A stretch of DNA of 64,000 bases, taken from assembly GCA_901456055.1 (NCBI GenBank), contig CABDWT010000016.1, positions 434,001 through 498,000 on the forward strand, written 5' to 3'. The notes under the pieces were generated by a model. The model was given only the letters and a program-made list of their open reading frames with translations. It was not told where the DNA came from and ran no database searches. Below are positions 60,694 to 64,000 of this stretch, in pieces. A program made the translations under genes and the position numbers. The DNA is from Phytobacter ursingii. GTDB taxonomy: Bacteria > Pseudomonadota > Gammaproteobacteria > Enterobacterales > Enterobacteriaceae. Numbering within the stretch: position 1 is the stretch's first letter; each line of letters opens with the position of its first letter.

Positions 60694-61554
60694 TCAGGCG
60701 GCAAGTACCCGTTCCAGCGCTTTTTGCGCCGTTACCAGATGCTGCCCACCAAACAAAATCGCCCGGTTAAAGAGGGTGTAAAGCTGGTACACGGGCTGAC
60801 GGTCGAGGAAATCACCTGGTAAGGGGCATACGGACTGGTAGCCATCATAAATTTGCGGTGGCTGATCCGGATGTAGCGGGAGCATCGCCAGATCACATTC
60901 TCTGTCTCCCCAGTAACACGCCGGATCGTAAATAAACGGGCCGTCCGGACCAAGCGCGCAGTTTGCTGACCACAGATCGCCATGGAGCAGCGATGCCTGA
61001 GGCTGGTGCGAAGCAAGGCGCTGCTGAACATGTTCGACTATGGCGTCGATATTACCAAACTCCAGCCCTTTTTCTGCCGCAAGCTCCAGCTGCCAGCCAA
61101 TACGTTGCTCGGCAAAGAAAGTTGACCAGCGACGTTGCCAGGCATTGGGTTGCGGTGTTGTCGACAAATCGTTATCAAAATCAAGACCGAACTGCGGTTG
61201 ATCGCTCCACTCATGCAGCCGTGCCAGCTGCTGGCCAAGTAAAAAAGCGCTGTGGGCATCGAGAGGACGGGCCGGGAGATATTCCATGACCAGGAAGCTG
61301 TAGTCGCGGTCACTGCCGACAGCCAGGACTTTGGGTACGCGTACCGTATTACTGCGAGAGAGCAGTTCAAGCTGATCAGCTTCAGCGGTGAAAATGGGCA
61401 GTAATTCCCGTTCATCGCATTTTACAAACAAATCCTGACCGCCATAACGCAGGTGCCATGCAGCATGGATTTCTCCACCTGGCAACTCGTCACGCTGTTC
61501 GATCTCACCATCACCGAGTTGTTCGCTTAACAGTCGACTAATTGCTTGCCACAT
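60694..61554 (-). CDS. yniA: Fructosamine kinase family protein YniA
   Basis: Aminoglycoside-phosphotransferase-fold kinase of the fructosamine/ribulosamine-3-kinase family, 286 residues from ATG 61554 (MWQAISRLLSEQ), equal to E. coli. Catalytic HGDLWSANC near residue 195, metal-binding DPACYWGDRECDLAM. It probably phosphorylates glycated or related small molecules; the natural substrate is unknown. Confidence 0.94.
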   Translation of the reverse strand: MWQAISRLLSEQLGDGEIEQRDELPGGEIHAAWHLRYGGQDLFVKCDERELLPIFTAEADQLELLSRSNTVRVPKVLAVGSDRDYSFLVMEYLPARPLDAHSAFLLGQQLARLHEWSDQPQFGLDFDNDLSTTPQPNAWQRRWSTFFAEQRIGWQLELAAEKGLEFGNIDAIVEHVQQRLASHQPQASLLHGDLWSANCALGPDGPFIYDPACYWGDRECDLAMLPLHPDQPPQIYDGYQSVCPLPGDFLDRQPVYQLYTLFNRAILFGGQHLVTAQKALERVLAA

Positions 61555-61660
61555 GATATGTCCCCCCATGTTATCAGCCAGATCATAAGGTTAGCGCACT
61601 AATGCTATGAAAAAATACGAACCAACGCACACCTGAGCATCATGGAATGGGCAATGGCAC

Positions 61661-61951
61661 TTATTGTGTCTGTTTTTGCCATGTTTCCCAGGTTGCCACA
61701 CTGATGTCAGGCTTTGCGCTCACGACGCTATCTGCAAGGCCACTGGCCAGCTCGCTGACCTCTTGTTCGCTCAGTGGGCTGATAAGGCCGAAGGTATTTG
61801 TCCCAAGGTCATGTACTTTGCCTTCTTCGTCTGTGAGCGTCAGCAGAAATCCGGCGCGCGTAAATTGGTTATTCAGTTCATTGATTTCAGCCAGGCTCTG
61901 CTCGTGAAATTTCACGGTGACCACGTAGCGGGTAATACCGTCGCTGCTCAT
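61661..61951 (-). CDS. ydiZ: Conserved small protein YdiZ
   Basis: 96-residue soluble protein of unknown function (RYVVTVKFHEQSLAEINELNNQ, GKVHDLGTNTFGLIS), placed between yniA and pfkB as ydiZ is in E. coli. No signal peptide or membrane segment; mixed alpha/beta. Separated by 107 bases from pfkB on the same strand. Confidence 0.85.
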   Translation of the reverse strand: MSSDGITRYVVTVKFHEQSLAEINELNNQFTRAGFLLTLTDEEGKVHDLGTNTFGLISPLSEQEVSELASGLADSVVSAKPDISVATWETWQKQTQ

Positions 61952-62058
61952 AATTCACCTCGTTGTTATCCTGAATTTTTTTAGCATAGTCGGCGAAGGG
62001 GATTTGTCGACTGCCGCCAGTCGAGGTGATGCCCCCGCGGTAAGGCGAGGGCGCATTT

Positions 62059-62991
62059 TCAGAGATTACGCAGGTAATCGTAGATTTTTTGTGTGTCGGC
62101 GCGGGAACACAATTTCGTCCCCTGATTGATCGTGGCAGCACTCCCGGCAGCGACACCGAACTTGACCATGTCTTCAAGCGACGCGCCTTCGGCAAGTTTT
62201 AGCGTCATCGCGCCGACCATACTGTCGCCTGCGCCCACGGTACTCTGGCTTTTCATCGGTGGCGGCACAACCTGGACACACTGGTTGCCATCGACGGCCA
62301 GCGCGCCCTGTGGACCGAGAGAAACCACGACTCGCAGCGCTTTACCCTGACGAACAATCTCTTTTGCCGCATTCTGCACGTCATCCGGTTGCGTCAATTC
62401 CCGGCCTGCCAGTGCGCTGAGTTCTTTCTGGTTCGGTTTGACCAATTCGATATTACCGATATCGAGCGCAGCGGCAAGGGCATCACCCGAACTGTCGACA
62501 ATGCAGCGGATCGCTTTTTGTTGCGCGGCCTTAATCAATTGCGTCAGTTTTGTCACGTCAATACCTGGCGGCAGGCTACCGCTAATCACAAGGATCGCGC
62601 CGCTCTCAATGGCGAGCACTTTCTCTTCCAGTCGGCGGAATTCATCAACGGTCAGGGTGGCGCCAGGCATTACAAAACGGTATTGCTCGCCGCTGGCTTC
62701 AACATGCACATGCAGGTTTTGCCGGGTCCAGTCGTGCGTTTCGATGCATTGCGTGGGAACATGTTCATCGGCGAGTAGCGCCGTTAAGTGTTCGCCTGTT
62801 GCACCACCTGCCGGGAAGATCGCCGTAGCTTTTCCTCCCAGATGGGCTATGGCGCGTGCGACGTTAATCCCGCCGCCGCCGGGTTCAAAAACGGGTGCGC
62901 TACAGCGGAGTTTCCCTTCCGGGTAGATGTGCGGCGTAAGCGTCGCGCTATCGAGGGAAGGGGCCAGTGTCAGGGTATAAACCGATACCAT
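62059..62991 (-). CDS. pfkB: 6-phosphofructokinase II
   Basis: Minor phosphofructokinase of the ribokinase family. 310 residues (E. coli 309). PfkB signatures: FEPGGGGINVARAIAHLGG near residue 38 and the C-terminal STVGAGDSMVGAM with the catalytic Asp near 256; KPNQKELSALAG is the nucleotide loop. GGAG precedes the ATG. Confidence 0.97.
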   Translation of the reverse strand: MVSVYTLTLAPSLDSATLTPHIYPEGKLRCSAPVFEPGGGGINVARAIAHLGGKATAIFPAGGATGEHLTALLADEHVPTQCIETHDWTRQNLHVHVEASGEQYRFVMPGATLTVDEFRRLEEKVLAIESGAILVISGSLPPGIDVTKLTQLIKAAQQKAIRCIVDSSGDALAAALDIGNIELVKPNQKELSALAGRELTQPDDVQNAAKEIVRQGKALRVVVSLGPQGALAVDGNQCVQVVPPPMKSQSTVGAGDSMVGAMTLKLAEGASLEDMVKFGVAAGSAATINQGTKLCSRADTQKIYDYLRNL

Positions 62992-63282
62992 AATGATCTC
63001 CTTTTACGGTGAGTGTATTAATTCTGGCATCTGATACTCAGAAGGCAATGTAAATAAAACGATGATTAGAATATGAATTTTCGATAAGTTGAGATGAAAC
63101 TTTTATACATTTAATGTCTATTTGAGATCTGTCTTATTCAAAAAATGAAATAAGAATTCATTGCTATGTTTAACGGCACTTTTTATAATTTGTTACCTTT
63201 CAATGGACCGTCGGTCGTTGATCCACCTGAAAGTTTCCGGGACCGTTACGGTCTCTTTTTTTGTTGTTCGGACTCCTAATAA
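62992..63282. other. Divergent pfkB-ydiY region with structured ydiY leader
   Basis: 291 bases, AT-rich near pfkB. Its right half holds a GC-rich leader with GGACCGTCGGTC (63195-63206) and an intrinsic terminator (63239-63262) only 20 bases before the ydiY start. No ORF of interest. Confidence 0.6.
63239..63262 (+). terminator. Intrinsic terminator in the ydiY leader
   Basis: GGGACCG / CGGTCTC stem with a TTA loop and seven Ts, placed 20 bases before the ydiY ATG. An upstream GGTC/GACC segment (63195-63206) can pair with the same bases, so it may be an attenuator, or the 3' end of a small RNA. Confidence 0.7.
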
Positions 63283-64000
63283 ATGAAGCTTTTTAAGACA
63301 GTACCCGTGCTGATTGTTCTCGCGGGAGGCGTGCTTGCGTCGTTGAATGCTGCCGCAGATGACACCGTTTTTACTGTTATGGATGACCCCTCCACCGCCA
63401 AGAAACCGTTTGAAGGTAGCGTTAACGGTGGTTACCTGGCCCAGTCTGGCAATACCACCAGTTCTTCTCTGACTGCGGACTCCACCTTGACCTGGTATGG
63501 CTCAACTACCGCATGGTCTTTATGGGGAACCGCGAGCAACACCTCATCAAATGATGAGCGTTCCTCAGAGAAATATTCCGCAGGTGGACGTAGCCGTTAC
63601 AACATGACGGATTACGATTATCTGTTTGGCCAGGGAAGCTGGTTGACCGATCGCTACAACGGTTATCGTGAGCGTGACGTTCTGACCGCTGGTTATGGTC
63701 GTCAGTTCCTCAATGGTCCGGTGCACAGTTTCCGCTTTGAATTTGGTCCCGGTGTTCGTTACGACGAATACACTGACGGGGACACCAAAACGCAAGGCCT
63801 GGGCTATGCCTCCGGTACTTATACCTGGCAGATGACCGACAACGCCAAATTCACGCAGGGTGTCTCTGTGTTTGGTTCAGATGACACGACGCTGAACTCT
63901 GAGACTGCGTTAAATGTTGCTATTAATGACCACTTTGGTCTGAAAGTGGCATACAACGTGACCTGGAATTCTCAGCCGCCATCATCGGCGCCAGAGCATA
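63283..64000 (+). CDS. ydiY: Putative outer-membrane protein YdiY (acid-inducible), 3' end missing
   Basis: DUF481 family protein; 239 codons are in the window (E. coli YdiY 252), so about a dozen are cut off. A signal peptide (MKLFKTVPVLIVLAGGVLAS, cleavage near NAAA-DD) is followed by a beta-rich chain with alternating aromatic strands (SVNGGYLAQSGN, DVLTAGYGRQF, HSFRFEFGPGVRYDEY), as in small outer-membrane barrels. Function unknown. GGACTCC upstream is a poor ribosome site; AGGC-free leader. Confidence 0.92.
   Translation, partial: MKLFKTVPVLIVLAGGVLASLNAAADDTVFTVMDDPSTAKKPFEGSVNGGYLAQSGNTTSSSLTADSTLTWYGSTTAWSLWGTASNTSSNDERSSEKYSAGGRSRYNMTDYDYLFGQGSWLTDRYNGYRERDVLTAGYGRQFLNGPVHSFRFEFGPGVRYDEYTDGDTKTQGLGYASGTYTWQMTDNAKFTQGVSVFGSDDTTLNSETALNVAINDHFGLKVAYNVTWNSQPPSSAPEH

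Overview
The window is chromosomal DNA of an Enterobacteriaceae bacterium, most like an Enterobacter/Citrobacter/Lelliottia-type genome. Most of its genes match, in order and length, the E. coli K-12 segment running from yeaG to ydiY (mipA, yeaE, yeaD, gapA, msrB, yeaC, pncA, ansA, sppA, ydjA, selD, topB, gdhA, ynjH, nudG, ynjE, xthA, astCADBE, spy, ves, cho, nadE, osmE, chbBCARFG, katE, cedA, tcyP, ydjM, hxpB, yniB, yniA, ydiZ, pfkB, ydiY). The proteins are clearly diverged from those of E. coli, so this is a related genus and not E. coli itself. I see no tRNA, rRNA, insertion sequence, prophage or CRISPR array.

Layout. 1-19037 is backbone: stress kinase yeaG (cut by the left edge), glycolytic gapA, repair and NAD-salvage genes, selenophosphate synthase, topoisomerase III, glutamate dehydrogenase and exonuclease III. 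19038-34277 is an accessory block between xthA and astC. It holds a complete histidine-utilisation regulon of the five-step (formiminoglutamate deiminase plus formylglutamate deformylase) type, with repressor hutC, hutD, a taurine/sulfonate-type ABC transporter, and three extra genes behind hutHU: a HisC-like aminotransferase, an FMN 2-hydroxyacid dehydrogenase and an HcxA-like iron alcohol dehydrogenase. 34534-40648 is the arginine succinyltransferase operon astCADBE behind a sigma-54 promoter. 40712-43739 is a visibly AT-richer three-gene island: a GT9-like glycosyltransferase with four C-terminal cysteines, a protein with glycosyltransferase-like motifs, and a divergent FkbM methyltransferase. 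44178-64000 returns to backbone: spy, ves, cho, nadE, osmE, the chitobiose operon, katE, cedA, tcyP, ydjM, a KduD-like SDR not expected at this place, hxpB, yniB, yniA, ydiZ, pfkB and ydiY (cut by the right edge).

How the parts work together. Histidine would be degraded HutH > HutU > HutI > HutF > HutG to glutamate, ammonia and formate; arginine goes through AstCADBE to glutamate and succinate; GdhA recaptures or releases ammonia. Sigma-54 promoters with exact GG-N10-GC spacing precede yeaG, the hut-linked transporter and astC, so the window carries a strong nitrogen-limitation theme. Four copies of a near-palindromic motif (TTGTATAGACAA type) stand before hutI, between hutC and hutF, before the transporter and before hutH. 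They mark the likely HutC regulon. The three genes behind hutU could turn imidazole-lactate/imidazole-pyruvate into histidine and so widen the substrates feeding the pathway; this is inference.

The best candidates for something undescribed are this hydroxyacid/aminotransferase branch of the hut operon with its transporter, and the glycosyltransferase/FkbM island.
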